Shown here piece by piece: positions 43,468-53,161 of a stretch of DNA of 64,000 nt (the stretch's first letter is position 1; each line of letters begins with the position of its first letter). Origin of the DNA: Martinezella lusitana. GTDB lineage: Bacteria; Pseudomonadota; Alphaproteobacteria; Rhizobiales; Rhizobiaceae. The stretch spans positions 310,001 through 374,000 of the forward strand of contig NZ_JACHBG010000004.1 of assembly GCF_014207095.1 (NCBI RefSeq), given 5' to 3'. Under the pieces are notes generated by a model, which saw only the letters and a program-made list of their open reading frames with translations, made no database searches and had not been told where the DNA came from. The position numbers were made by a program, and so were the translations under genes.

Positions 43468-44853
43468 ATGCCTTCGTTTGATTTCGACCTTTTCGTGATT
43501 GGCGGCGGCTCCGGCGGCGTACGCAGCGCCCGCGTCGCGGCGTCGCTTGGCAAGAAGGTCGGTATTGCCGAAGAATATCGCTATGGCGGCACCTGTGTCA
43601 TTCGTGGCTGCGTACCGAAGAAGCTCTTCGTTTACGCCTCGCAGTATAGCGAGCATTTCGAGGATGCGGCCGGCTACGGCTGGACGGTCGGCGAAAGCAC
43701 ATTCGACTGGAAGAAACTAATCGCGGCAAAGGACAAGGAAATTGCGCGGCTCGAAGGCCTCTATCGCAAGGGTCTGGACAATGCCAAGGCTGAGATCTTA
43801 GACACGCGTGCGGAGCTGGTGGATGCTCATACGGTCAAGCTTTTGAAGACCGGACAGACCGTCACGGCGGAAACCATCGTTGTCGCGACCGGCGGTCGGC
43901 CGAACCTGCATACGGCGTTGCCGGGGCACGAGTTCTGCATATCCTCGAATGAGGCTTTCCATCTGGAAGAGTTGCCGAAGTCGATCCTGATCGCCGGCGG
44001 CGGCTACATCGCGGTCGAATTTGCCAATATCTTCCATGGCCTCGGGGTCGAGACCACGCTGATCTATCGTGGCGCCGAGATCCTGTCTCGCTTCGATCAG
44101 GACCTGCGCAAGGGACTGCATGAGGCAATGGAAGAGAAGGGCATTCACATTCTCTGCCAGGACATCATCTCGAGCGTCGAAAAGGTGGACGGCGGCCTTA
44201 CCGTGCGGACGAAGAACGACAAGGTTCTGCGTGTCGATACCGTCATGCTGGCGCTCGGCCGCACGCCCAATACCGAAAATCTCGGGCTGCAAGCCGCAGG
44301 CGTTGCAACGAATGAGCATGGCGCCGTCATCGTCGACGCCTATTCCCGCACCTCCGTGCCGAACATTTATGCGCTTGGCGACGTCACCGACCGGGTACAG
44401 CTGACGCCGGTCGCGATCCACGAGGCCATGTGCTTCATCGAGACCGTCTATAAGAACAATCCCACGCGGCCGGACCACGACCTCATTCCGACGGCTGTCT
44501 TCTCGCAGCCGGAAATCGGTACGGTGGGCCTGACGGAAGAAGACGCTGCCAAGCGCTATCCGGAGCTCGAAGTCTATCGCGCCCAATTCCGCCCGATGAA
44601 GGCGACGCTTTCGGGCCACATCGAAAAGATGATCATGAAGCTGATCGTCAACGCGGCCGATCGCAAGGTGGTCGGCGCCCACATTCTCGGCCACGATGCC
44701 GGCGAGATGGCGCAGTTGCTCGGCATTTCCGTGAAGGCTGGCTGCACGAAGGACGATTTCGACAGGACCATGGCGGTGCATCCGACGGCCGCGGAAGAAT
44801 TGGTGACGATGTATTCGCCAAGCTACCGCATCCGCAACGGCGAGCGCGTGTAA
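43468..44853 (+). CDS. gor: Glutathione-disulfide reductase
   Basis: 461-residue FAD enzyme that reduces glutathione disulfide with NADPH. FAD motif GGGSGGVRSAR at the N terminus, redox-active disulfide GGTCVIRGCVPKK (Cys43, Cys48), a central NAD(P) motif GGGYIAVEFANIF and the C-terminal dimerisation HPTAAEELV with active-site His. The ATG at 43468 follows AAAGGA. An earlier frame has no similarity. It lies after a terminator, so it has its own promoter. Confidence 0.95.
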   Translation: MPSFDFDLFVIGGGSGGVRSARVAASLGKKVGIAEEYRYGGTCVIRGCVPKKLFVYASQYSEHFEDAAGYGWTVGESTFDWKKLIAAKDKEIARLEGLYRKGLDNAKAEILDTRAELVDAHTVKLLKTGQTVTAETIVVATGGRPNLHTALPGHEFCISSNEAFHLEELPKSILIAGGGYIAVEFANIFHGLGVETTLIYRGAEILSRFDQDLRKGLHEAMEEKGIHILCQDIISSVEKVDGGLTVRTKNDKVLRVDTVMLALGRTPNTENLGLQAAGVATNEHGAVIVDAYSRTSVPNIYALGDVTDRVQLTPVAIHEAMCFIETVYKNNPTRPDHDLIPTAVFSQPEIGTVGLTEEDAAKRYPELEVYRAQFRPMKATLSGHIEKMIMKLIVNAADRKVVGAHILGHDAGEMAQLLGISVKAGCTKDDFDRTMAVHPTAAEELVTMYSPSYRIRNGERV

Positions 44854-45006
44854 TGCGCCTGACTGGCGCAGTTTCCGCTCGTGCCACAAAAGATCAGCGC
44901 AGTAGTTCGCCTGCCTTTGCAAGCGGGCGGCAAAGGTTTATAAGCGCGCGTTATTTACGACGACGGGACGCCCGGCCAGGACCGGGCGCGCAAGCAGGTG
45001 AGTGAT

Positions 45007-46380
45007 ATGGCACAGAATTGGACACCCAGCAGTTGGCGGCAGAAACCGATCCAGCAGGTGCCGGATTTTCCGGACAAGGCAGCGCTTGCAGAGACCGAAG
45101 CCCAGCTCGCAAGCTATCCGCCGCTGGTTTTTGCCGGCGAAGCCCGCCGTCTCAAGGCCCATCTGGCCAATGTTGCCGAAGGTAACGGCTTCCTGCTGCA
45201 GGGTGGCGATTGCGCCGAGAGCTTTGCCGAGCACGGTGCCGATACGATCCGCGATTTCTTCCGCGCCTTCCTGCAAATGGCCGTGGTGCTGACATTCGGC
45301 GCGCAGCTGCCGGTCGTCAAGGTCGGCCGCATCGCCGGCCAGTTCGCCAAGCCCCGCTCGTCGAATATCGAAACGCAGAACGGCATCTCGCTGCCGAGCT
45401 ACCGCGGCGATATCATCAACGGTATCGACTTCAACGAGGAGTCGCGCATTCCCAATCCCGAGCGCCAGCTGATGGCTTACCGCCAGTCTGCCGCGACGCT
45501 GAACCTGCTGCGCGCCTTCGCGATGGGTGGCTATGCCAACCTCGAAAATGTGCAGAAGTGGATGCTCGGCTTCGTCAAGGATAGCCCGCAGGGCGAGCGT
45601 TACCGCAAGCTCGCAGACCGTATCGGCGAGACCATGGATTTCATGCGCGCGATCGGCATCACCGCCGAGAGCAATGCGAGCCTGCGCGAAACCGATTTCT
45701 TCACCAGCCATGAGGCACTGCTGCTCGGCTACGAAGAGGCGTTCACCCGCATCGACTCCACCTCGGGCGACTGGTACGCGACCTCGGGCCACATGCTCTG
45801 GATCGGCGACCGTACGCGCCAGGCGGACCATGCCCACGTCGAATATTTCCGCGGCATCAAGAACCCGATCGGGTTGAAGTGCGGTCCTTCGCTGCAGGCC
45901 GACGACCTCATCAATCTGATCGATATTCTGAACCCGGAAAACGAGGCGGGCCGCCTGACGCTGATCTGCCGTTTCGGCCATGACAAGGTTGCCGACAACC
46001 TGCCGCGCCTCATCCGCGCTGTCGAGAAGGAAGGCCGCAAGGTCGTGTGGTCCTGCGATCCGATGCACGGGAACACGATCACGCTCAACAACTACAAGAC
46101 CCGTCCGTTCGAGCGGATCCTGTCGGAAGTCGAGAGCTTCTTCCAGATCCATCGTGCCGAGGGTACGCATCCGGGCGGCATCCATATCGAGATGACCGGC
46201 AAGGACGTGACCGAGTGCACGGGTGGTGCTCGCGCCGTCGGCGCCGAGGACCTGCAGGATCGCTACCACACTCATTGCGACCCGCGTCTCAATGCCGACC
46301 AGGCACTGGAACTTGCCTTCCTGCTCGCCGAGCGGATGAAGGGCGGCCGCGACGAGAAGCGTCTGCGCGCCCACGGCTGA
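45007..46380 (+). CDS. Class II (plant-type) 3-deoxy-7-phosphoheptulonate synthase
   Basis: 457 residues. Condenses phosphoenolpyruvate with erythrose-4-phosphate in the first step of aromatic amino acid synthesis. The family begins [19 protein letters not shown] and carries [31 protein letters not shown] and the late [15 protein letters not shown]. Class II length is normal. The ATG at 45007 is chosen; a GTG three codons upstream is possible. Confidence 0.95.
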   Translation: MAQNWTPSSWRQKPIQQVPDFPDKAALAETEAQLASYPPLVFAGEARRLKAHLANVAEGNGFLLQGGDCAESFAEHGADTIRDFFRAFLQMAVVLTFGAQLPVVKVGRIAGQFAKPRSSNIETQNGISLPSYRGDIINGIDFNEESRIPNPERQLMAYRQSAATLNLLRAFAMGGYANLENVQKWMLGFVKDSPQGERYRKLADRIGETMDFMRAIGITAESNASLRETDFFTSHEALLLGYEEAFTRIDSTSGDWYATSGHMLWIGDRTRQADHAHVEYFRGIKNPIGLKCGPSLQADDLINLIDILNPENEAGRLTLICRFGHDKVADNLPRLIRAVEKEGRKVVWSCDPMHGNTITLNNYKTRPFERILSEVESFFQIHRAEGTHPGGIHIEMTGKDVTECTGGARAVGAEDLQDRYHTHCDPRLNADQALELAFLLAERMKGGRDEKRLRAHG

Positions 46381-46411
46381 TATCGGGTACAGCTAAGCTG
46401 TCATGCAATTG

Positions 46412-46438
46412 ACGGGCCGGCGAAAGCCGGCCCGTTTG
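46412..46438 (+). terminator. Rho-independent terminator of the DAHP synthase gene
   Basis: Perfect 10-bp stem ACGGGCCGGC (46412-46421) / GCCGGCCCGT (46426-46435) with a GAAA loop, followed by TTGCTTTG. Confidence 0.8.
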
Positions 46439-46540
46439 CTTTGTCCGATATGATCAATCCAGTTGAAAGTTGCTTCATTTCTTTGAGATTGACCCGGAGA
46501 TGGTTCTTGGAAAAATTTCCTTCGATGAGAGGGAGCGATC

Positions 46541-46939
46541 ATGAACGAAGAACATTCCGGCGCCTGCCTTTGCGGCAGCGTGCGCTTCAAGACAAGCGAC
46601 AGACCGCGCGAGGTTGTTGCCTGCCATTGCTCACAATGCCGCAAGCAAACCGGACTCTATTACGCCGCAGCCAATGTGGCGACAGACAAGCTCGTTGTTG
46701 AAGGGGAGGCGTCTGTCACTTGGTATCGCGCCAGCGCATTTGCCCGCCGCGGCTTCTGCAAGACCTGCGGTTCCGCCTTGTTCTGGCAGGCGGATGGTGC
46801 CGAGGAAATCTCCGTTATGGCGGGGCTCTTCGATCGGCCAACCGGTCTTGAGATCGCCTATCATATCTATTGCGCCGACAAGGGCGATTATTACGAGATC
46901 ACCGATGGCTTGCCGCAATACGGGCAGGGACGACCTTAA
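46541..46939 (+). CDS. GFA/CENP-V domain zinc protein
   Basis: 132 residues with the zinc-binding GFA pattern: GACLCGSVRF, ACHCSQCRKQTG, then RRGFCKTCGSALFW. These six-plus cysteines bind two zinc ions. Members are annotated as glutathione-dependent formaldehyde-activating enzymes, but this small group is diverse and true activity is uncertain. A second RIME-like repeat starts at its stop. Confidence 0.87.
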   Translation: MNEEHSGACLCGSVRFKTSDRPREVVACHCSQCRKQTGLYYAAANVATDKLVVEGEASVTWYRASAFARRGFCKTCGSALFWQADGAEEISVMAGLFDRPTGLEIAYHIYCADKGDYYEITDGLPQYGQGRP

Positions 46940-47044
46940 AGTGCAGCGCGATCTTTCAGATTCGCTTCGCGCGCTTTAGGTCTTTGATTTTGCGCATGTC
47001 GTTGTCGCAAGACCGCTGCACAGTTTTGGGCGGCAGGCTTTAGC
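46938..47044. repeat. RIME-like palindromic intergenic repeat, copy 2
   Basis: A 107-bp repeat between convergent genes. An outer GCGCG-rich dyad (AGCGCG near 46945, CGCGCT near 46969-46976) is followed by a GCGCATGTCGTTGTCGCAAG part and the core ACCGCTGCACAGTTTTGGGC that matches the copy at 3.7 kb (ACCGCTTACACTTTTCGGC). The size agrees with rhizobial RIME elements. Confidence 0.65.
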
Positions 47045-47072
47045 AGCCGTCGGCTCGGGTTTTCAATGAGCC

Positions 47073-47609
47073 TCAGGCGTCGCCCTTTTCTGCTACCAGC
47101 TTGTTAAGCCGGGAGATTTCCTCCCGCACCAATGCAAGCTCGGTCAGCACCTGCATGTCGATCTTCTGGTGTAGCGACAGAACTTCGAGCTCCGCCTTGA
47201 GATTGACCTCATAATCCTTGGTGGCTTCGAAGCGATCCCGCTCTGCCTGTCTGTTCTGCGACATCATGATGATCGGCGCCTGGATGGCGGCGAGCATGGA
47301 AAGAACGAGGTTGAGAAAAATGAAGGGGTAGGGATCGAAGGCGCCGGTGGCGAGAAGGACGGTGTTGACGACACACCAGAATACGAGAAACAGCAGGAAG
47401 CAGATAATAAAGGACCAAGAGCCGCCGACGCGGGCGATGCTGTCTGCGAGGCGCTGTCCGGTCGACGCGTCTGCCGAGAGCGCCGCGTTGACATCCGTGG
47501 ATATGATCTTGCGCTCATGCGCCTTTCTCAGAACGCGCTTCTCGATATCGCCGAGTTCCTCGGAAGTCTTGTTGAAATGCAGATGAGCAAAGTTGGGGAG
47601 GCTGTGCAT
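47073..47609 (-). CDS. DUF1003 membrane protein
   Basis: 178 residues with the DUF1003 pattern: an acidic/basic N-terminal region, ADSIARVGGSWSFIICFLLFLVFWCVVN (first helix, near residue 72-92), the DPYPFIFLNLVLSMLAAIQAPIIMMSQNRQ second helix, and a coiled-coil C terminus with AERDRFEATKDYEVNLKAELE. Function unknown. The ATG at 47609 lies after GGAG and begins near the conserved start; an earlier ATG at 47645 adds 12 residues. Confidence 0.85.
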   Translation of the reverse strand: MHSLPNFAHLHFNKTSEELGDIEKRVLRKAHERKIISTDVNAALSADASTGQRLADSIARVGGSWSFIICFLLFLVFWCVVNTVLLATGAFDPYPFIFLNLVLSMLAAIQAPIIMMSQNRQAERDRFEATKDYEVNLKAELEVLSLHQKIDMQVLTELALVREEISRLNKLVAEKGDA

Positions 47610-47810
47610 GGGGGGCTCCAGGGGGCGTGATGGCGTTGAAAGCAACTATTCGACCAATAGGTGGAAATGCAACGGCAGAAGAGTTTCAGAGCCGATCGCT
47701 CATGGAGTCGCTGGATGTGCCGTCGGCTGAGAATGTGTGGCACGATCTTTGATGTCCGGAGGCAGAGGAAGGCGGTTGCGGAAGCAGGATGCCACCGCTA
47801 AATGTATGGC

Positions 47811-49490
47811 ATGACAGAGCAAAGCCAAATCACCCACACGATCCGCATCGCGGTTGCGCAGCTCAATCCGACGGTCGGAGACGTCTCCGGCAACCTCGCC
47901 AAAGCGCGCGAGGCGCGGGCCGAAGCGGCGCGCGAGGGTGCCGATATCGTGTTGCTGACGGAGCTGTTTATTTCAGGCTATCCGCCGGAGGATCTGGTGC
48001 TGAAGCCTGCCTTCCTGCGCACCTGCTGGAAAGCGGTCGAAAGCCTTGCCGCCGATACTGCCGATGGCGGGCCGGGCGTCGTTATAGGCTTTCCGCGGCA
48101 GGACGATACCGGCCGCTATAATTCCGTGGCCGTGCTCGATGGCGGCAAGGTTATCTTCATCCGGGATAAGGTCGACCTGCCGAACTACGGCGAATTCGAC
48201 GAGAAGCGGGTTTTCGATGAGGGAACGATTGCCGGGCCTGTCAATTTCCGCGGCGTCCGCATCGGCATTCCGATCTGCGAGGAAATCTGGAACGATCTCG
48301 GCATCTGCGAAACGCTGGCTGAAAGCGGGGCGGAAATTCTGCTGGTCCCGAATGGTTCGCCCTACTATCGCGGCAAGGTCGATATCCGCCATCAGGTCGC
48401 GCTGCGGCAGGTGATCGAATCCGGTCTGCCGCTGATTTTCGCGGCGCAGGTCGGCGGCCAGGATGAGCTGGTTTTCGATGGCGCGAGCTTCGGCTTCAAT
48501 GCGGATAAGACGCTGGCCTTCCAGATGAGCCAGTTCGAGACGGCACTGGCGGTCACCACCTGGAAGAAGAACGGCGATGGCTGGCACTGCGCCGAAGGGC
48601 CGATGGCGCATATTCCGGAAGGTGAGGAGGCCGACTATCGAGCATGCCTGCTGGGCTTCCGCGACTATGTGAACAAGAACGGCTTCAAGTCGGTCGTGCT
48701 CGGCCTTTCCGGCGGCATCGATTCTGCGATCTGCGCCGCAATCGCCGTCGACGCGCTCGGCGAGGAGCGCGTGCGCGCGGTCATGCTACCCTACAGATAC
48801 ACGTCGCAGGATTCGCTGAAGGATGCAGCGGACTGCGCCAAGGCGCTCGGCTGCCGTTACGATATCGTTCCGATCGAGGATCCTGTCACCGGCTTCACCT
48901 CGGCCTTGTCCGATCTGTTTGAAGGCACTGAAAGCGGCATCACCGAGGAAAACCTGCAGAGCCGTGCTCGCGGCACCATCCTGATGGCGATCTCCAACAA
49001 GTTCGGCTCGATGGTAGTGACCACCGGCAACAAGTCCGAAATGTCGGTCGGATACGCCACGCTCTATGGTGACATGAACGGTGGCTTCAACCCAATCAAG
49101 GATCTCTACAAGATGCAGGTTTATGCGCTGTCGCGCTGGCGCAACCTGCATGTGCCGCCGGGCGCGCTCGGCCCCTCGGGCGAGGTGATCCCGCATAACA
49201 TCATCGACAAAGCACCTTCAGCCGAACTCAGGCCAAACCAGACGGACCAGGATTCGCTGCCACCCTATCCAGTGCTCGACGATATCCTCGAATGCCTGGT
49301 GGAAAAGGAAATGTCGGTTGAGGAGATCGTTGCGCGCGGGCATGACGTTGCGACGGTGCATCGTATCGAGCATCTGCTCTATCTCGCCGAATACAAGCGT
49401 CGCCAGTCGGCGCCAGGCGTGAAGATCACCAAGAAGAATTTCGGCCGCGATCGCCGTTATCCGATCACCAACCGGTTCCGCGATCGCTGA
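47811..49490 (+). CDS. nadE: Glutamine-dependent NAD+ synthase
   Basis: 559 residues. The N-terminal nitrilase-type glutaminase (Glu51 in LLTELFISGYPPED, Lys in IRDKVDLPNYGEFDE, Cys in GIPICEEIW) feeds ammonia to the C-terminal NAD synthetase with P-loop GLSGGIDSA near residue 300. It amidates deamido-NAD to NAD. The length matches two-domain NadE. The ATG at 47811 matches the family start (TEQ..TIRIAVAQLNPTVGD); one at 47802 is also possible. Confidence 0.94.
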   Translation: MTEQSQITHTIRIAVAQLNPTVGDVSGNLAKAREARAEAAREGADIVLLTELFISGYPPEDLVLKPAFLRTCWKAVESLAADTADGGPGVVIGFPRQDDTGRYNSVAVLDGGKVIFIRDKVDLPNYGEFDEKRVFDEGTIAGPVNFRGVRIGIPICEEIWNDLGICETLAESGAEILLVPNGSPYYRGKVDIRHQVALRQVIESGLPLIFAAQVGGQDELVFDGASFGFNADKTLAFQMSQFETALAVTTWKKNGDGWHCAEGPMAHIPEGEEADYRACLLGFRDYVNKNGFKSVVLGLSGGIDSAICAAIAVDALGEERVRAVMLPYRYTSQDSLKDAADCAKALGCRYDIVPIEDPVTGFTSALSDLFEGTESGITEENLQSRARGTILMAISNKFGSMVVTTGNKSEMSVGYATLYGDMNGGFNPIKDLYKMQVYALSRWRNLHVPPGALGPSGEVIPHNIIDKAPSAELRPNQTDQDSLPPYPVLDDILECLVEKEMSVEEIVARGHDVATVHRIEHLLYLAEYKRRQSAPGVKITKKNFGRDRRYPITNRFRDR

Positions 49491-49518
49491 TCGCGCATCC
49501 GAGACAGGACGAGGACGA

Positions 49519-50346
49519 ATGCGCAGCTCGGTCGAGATCTATAATATTCGCACCGGGACGAACCGGGTGGTCTGGCAAACCGACCAGCTGATCGAGGCGC
49601 CGAACTATTCGCCTGACGGCCGCTATCTGCTTTTGAACGGCGACGGGCTGCTTTACCGGCTGCCGTTGGATGGCAGCGGCGGGATCGCTCGTGTCGACAC
49701 CGGCTTCGCAACCACATGCAACAATGATCATGGCATTTCTCCCGATGGGTCGCAGATTGCGATCTCGGACAAGACGCAGTACGGCAAGTCCTGCATTTAC
49801 GTCTTGCCGGCCGAAGGTGGGGTGCCGCGGCAGGTCACCACCAATCTACCTTCCTATTGGCACGGCTGGTCGCCTGACGGCCAGCGCTTCTCCTACTGCG
49901 GCATCCGCGATGATGTCTTCGATATCTACACCATCTCCATCGATGGTGGCGAGGAGACGCGGCTGACGCATGGCGAGGGCCGCAATGATGGGCCGGATTT
50001 CTCCGCCGACGGGCAGTGGATCTACTTCAATTCCAGCCGCACGGGTCTCATGCAGATCTGGCGCATCCATCCCGATGGCACCGGATTGCAGCAGCTGACC
50101 GATGACAATTACGGCAACTGGTTCGCGCATCCTTCGCCGAAAAACGACAAGGTCGTGCTGATCTCTTACGATGCCGATGTTTTTGATCACCCGCGCGATC
50201 TCAATGTTCGCATGCGGCTGATGGATATGGACGGCGGCAACCTTACGACCCTGTTCGAGCTCTTCGGCGGGCAGGGATCGATCAATGTGCCCAACTGGTC
50301 ACCGAACGGTGATGAGTTTGCCTATGTGCGCTACGAGCCGGCCTGA
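49519..50346 (+). CDS. TolB-like beta-propeller (PD40) protein
   Basis: 275 residues made of repeated PD40/WD40-like units: PNYSPDGRYLLLNGDG, HGISPDGSQIAIS, HGWSPDGQRFSYCG, PDFSADGQWIYFNS and VPNWSPNGDEFAYV. There is no signal peptide, unlike TolB, so it is probably cytosolic. It may bind a protein or be part of a hydrolase-like scaffold; function unknown. It lies 28 bases after nadE and may share its transcript. Confidence 0.82.
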   Translation: MRSSVEIYNIRTGTNRVVWQTDQLIEAPNYSPDGRYLLLNGDGLLYRLPLDGSGGIARVDTGFATTCNNDHGISPDGSQIAISDKTQYGKSCIYVLPAEGGVPRQVTTNLPSYWHGWSPDGQRFSYCGIRDDVFDIYTISIDGGEETRLTHGEGRNDGPDFSADGQWIYFNSSRTGLMQIWRIHPDGTGLQQLTDDNYGNWFAHPSPKNDKVVLISYDADVFDHPRDLNVRMRLMDMDGGNLTTLFELFGGQGSINVPNWSPNGDEFAYVRYEPA

Positions 50347-50523
50347 TCTTCGAATTGTGACCTCTGGACAGATGGTATCTCGCGCGATAGATGTGATCCG
50401 TTCTCAGGGCGCATCCGATCCGCGGGAAGGGCAAAGCCCACCTGAAGCATAGAATACGAGACTGCCACACCTCTTTTCAGTCTGTGGGCGCGGATACCGG
50501 ACGTAAATGGAAGGAGGTCTATT

Positions 50524-52305
50524 TTGACCACGCGCTCTTTGGCTGCGAATGCCACACTCGACTCCCTGAAAAAGCAGGCCAAGACTTTCCTCAAGGCCGT
50601 TCAATCCGGTGACGCATCGGCGCAAGGCCGCGTTGCGCCCTATTTCACCGACATTGCCAATGTCGGATTGCAGGACATTCAGCTCGTCCTTGCCCGTGAA
50701 TTCGGCTTCTCCAGCTGGACCAAGCTCAAGGCACATCTGGAGGCGGGCGATCGCCAGAGCGCTCCGCGAGATCAGCTCGCCAATCGCTTCCTCTCGCTGG
50801 TGACACTTTCCTACTTCGGCAACATCGCCGCCGATCCGGCCCGGTTTGAAGAAGCGCTGGTGCTGTTGGAGGCAAACCCGGAGATTGCCGCCGAGAATAT
50901 TCATGTCGCCGCAGCGCTTGGTGACGCCGATGGTGTCGGGCGTTGGCTCGATCGTCAACCGCAGCTTCTCGACCGCAAGGGCGGCCCTTATGACTGGTCG
51001 CCGTTGATGTATGCGGCCTATGCGCGCTTTCCTGGCCGATCAAGCCTGCCGGCTGCACGCGAGCTGGTCAGGCGCGTGGCTGATGTGAACTCCTACTTTC
51101 TCGATGGTGGGCAATATCGGTTTACCGCCTTGACCGGCGTCTTCGGTGAAGGCGAGGCGGGCAAGGAGCGCCAGCCACAGCATCCTGATTGCGAGGCCTT
51201 CGCGCGTTTGCTGCTGGAAGCCGGTGCAGAGGCCAACGACAGTCAGGCGCTTTATAATCGCATGTTCGAACCTGACGATACGTGCCTGAACTTGCTGCTG
51301 GAATATGGGCTGTCCGCCGCCGATCGGAACAATTGGCTGGTGCGTGAGGACGGCAAATTCGTCGCTAACTCGCAGACCGTCTTCGACTATCAGCTCGCAT
51401 GGGCGCTCGAGCACCGTATGGCCTCGCGCGTTCGCCTGCTGTTGGAGCATGGAGCGGACGCCAACAAGCCTGTCAATGGGCGGACGCCTTACGAATGGGC
51501 GCGGCTAGGCGATGACAAGGATCTCACACTATATCTCGTTCAGCGGGGAGCTATAGCGGTTCGTCTGAAACGTGAGGATTGGGTCTACGTCAAAATTCAG
51601 GAGGGAGCCGGCAACGAGGCGGACGATCCGGCAATACTCGTCGAGCACATAAAGAACGTTGCACGCGAGCTTGATATTCCCGAAGCGATGCGGCGGGCGC
51701 ATCCCGCTATGCTGCACGAGGCCGCCGGCGACAATAACCTGCGGGCCGTTGGTGTCATGCTGGCATTGGGTCTCGATGTGAACGCAATGACCAGCCGCAC
51801 GCCGCTGCACGAGGCGGCGCTTCACGGTCATATCGAGATGGCGCGTTTGCTGATCGAGCATGGGGCCGATACCACCATCCGCGATCCGTATTTCTACGCG
51901 CCGGCGATCGGTTGGGCAGATTACAATAGGAAGTTGGAAACGGTCGAATTCCTGAAGGCCTATCCGCTCGATATCTTTGCCGCAGCTGCTTTCGGTCAGA
52001 TGGAACAGTTGACGGATCTCATCAACAGTCATCCGGAGCAGCTGGACCTGCGTTTCGGCGATTTTCGCCCGGGCGGACAGCCGAGCCCCGATCGCGATTG
52101 GATGACGCCGCTCGGTTTTGCGATCGTCAATCGCCATGCCGATGCGGTGCGGGTTCTGCTGGAGCGTGGTGCTGACGGTGGGGTCCGGGATGCTTCCGGC
52201 AGATCCTATCGCGATCTTGCGCGGGAAGCGGGAGATGAAATCATCATCTCCCTGCTACCGCGGCCTATTGCGACGGTTGCGGGCCAGCCGCCTTCGGATG
52301 CTTGA
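50524..52305 (+). CDS. Ankyrin-repeat protein with TTG start
   Basis: 593 residues. N-terminal helical segment (SLKKQAKTFLKAVQSGDASAQGRVAPYF) ending in FGFSSWTKLKAHLE, a motif often seen before ankyrin repeats in bacterial proteins. At least five ankyrin units follow: near residues 130-165, 305-340 (RVRLLLEHGADANKPVNGRTP), 415-445 (LHEAALHGHIEMARLLIEHGADTTIRDP) and 535-565. The start is TTG at 50524: the only upstream ATG is out of frame, and GGAGG lies seven bases before the TTG. No secretion signal is obvious. Role unknown; probably protein binding. Confidence 0.83.
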   Translation: MTTRSLAANATLDSLKKQAKTFLKAVQSGDASAQGRVAPYFTDIANVGLQDIQLVLAREFGFSSWTKLKAHLEAGDRQSAPRDQLANRFLSLVTLSYFGNIAADPARFEEALVLLEANPEIAAENIHVAAALGDADGVGRWLDRQPQLLDRKGGPYDWSPLMYAAYARFPGRSSLPAARELVRRVADVNSYFLDGGQYRFTALTGVFGEGEAGKERQPQHPDCEAFARLLLEAGAEANDSQALYNRMFEPDDTCLNLLLEYGLSAADRNNWLVREDGKFVANSQTVFDYQLAWALEHRMASRVRLLLEHGADANKPVNGRTPYEWARLGDDKDLTLYLVQRGAIAVRLKREDWVYVKIQEGAGNEADDPAILVEHIKNVARELDIPEAMRRAHPAMLHEAAGDNNLRAVGVMLALGLDVNAMTSRTPLHEAALHGHIEMARLLIEHGADTTIRDPYFYAPAIGWADYNRKLETVEFLKAYPLDIFAAAAFGQMEQLTDLINSHPEQLDLRFGDFRPGGQPSPDRDWMTPLGFAIVNRHADAVRVLLERGADGGVRDASGRSYRDLAREAGDEIIISLLPRPIATVAGQPPSDA

Positions 52306-53014
52306 GGTCTATGCCGCCCTGGTCGGTCGCAAGGAATTGCGGCCCGACTTGGCGGACCTTGTTGGCTGAAGGGTCATAGGGGCGATCAGGCGGGAACTGC
52401 TGCGGCGCCTGCGCGACCGGCGGTGCCTTTGCCGCGGGCGCCTGCATTTGCTGCAGGCTGGAATTCTTCTGCAGCCTCGGCTTCTCGATAACCGTGATCG
52501 AGCTTTCAGGTTGCGCCAGGGATTGCTGCTGCGGCGCATAGGCGTCGAGCTTCGTACGGGTGTCGATGACGATATCCGGTGCGGCCGAAGCCGGTGGGCT
52601 GCAGCCGTTTCTTTTCATCGCATCCAGCAATTGATTGCGATCGAAGCCGCCGGCATCGATACGCCCGGTGCTCTGCTCGCGTTCGTCCATCAGCAGGGTA
52701 AGGTCATGGCGCATACCGTCCAGCGACATCCTCATATCGTCGCAAACGGCGCTATTGTCGTCGCCGCCGTAGCCGAAGCCGTCATCCACGACGCAACCCT
52801 GGTTGCGCAGATCGGTCATCATTCGCCGGATCATCACATTCTGCTGGACGATGGCGCGCGAGAGCTGGCGCGTTTCATCGCTTGCACCGATCACCTCGTT
52901 GGTATTCGCGTAGCGGCCGCGCAGTTCGTCGCAAAGATTGGTTTGAGCAAGGCTTGGGGTTGCCGTCAGCAGGGACAGCAGGGCGATGGAAACTAGGTGT
53001 CTGCCGCGATTCAC
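52265..53014 (-). CDS. Secreted hypothetical protein
   Basis: 249 residues. With GTG start at 53014 it begins with a classic signal peptide (NRGRHLVSIALLSLLTATPSLAQ). The mature protein has a helical, Cys-containing N-terminal half (CDELRGRYANTNEV, LRNQGCVVDDGFGYGGDD, CDDMRMSLDGM, and a later KRNGCSPP) and a Pro/Gln-rich second half. I do not recognise the family. It overlaps the ankyrin gene by 41 bases at the 3' ends. A TTG start at 53050 would spoil the signal. Confidence 0.75.
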   Translation of the reverse strand: MNRGRHLVSIALLSLLTATPSLAQTNLCDELRGRYANTNEVIGASDETRQLSRAIVQQNVMIRRMMTDLRNQGCVVDDGFGYGGDDNSAVCDDMRMSLDGMRHDLTLLMDEREQSTGRIDAGGFDRNQLLDAMKRNGCSPPASAAPDIVIDTRTKLDAYAPQQQSLAQPESSITVIEKPRLQKNSSLQQMQAPAAKAPPVAQAPQQFPPDRPYDPSANKVRQVGPQFLATDQGGIDLKHPKAAGPQPSQ

Positions 53015-53121
53015 GATACTGCTCTCGAAAGCGGTTAAGGTTTGCTGCAAGCTACACTTTGGAGCTTAACAACGTATCCATCAAAACGCACAGATTTCGA
53101 GAAGGTTCTACCGAATTGTCG

Positions 53122-53152
53122 CTTGCGGCCGCTCTCATCTGGCGGCCGCAAG
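53122..53152 (-). terminator. Hairpin downstream of the malic enzyme gene
   Basis: Perfect 11-bp stem CTTGCGGCCGC (53122-53132) / GCGGCCGCAAG (53142-53152), 9-base loop, starting 10 bases after the malic enzyme stop on the reverse strand. No T run follows. Confidence 0.6.
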
Positions 53153-53161
53153 AGGCTTGGC

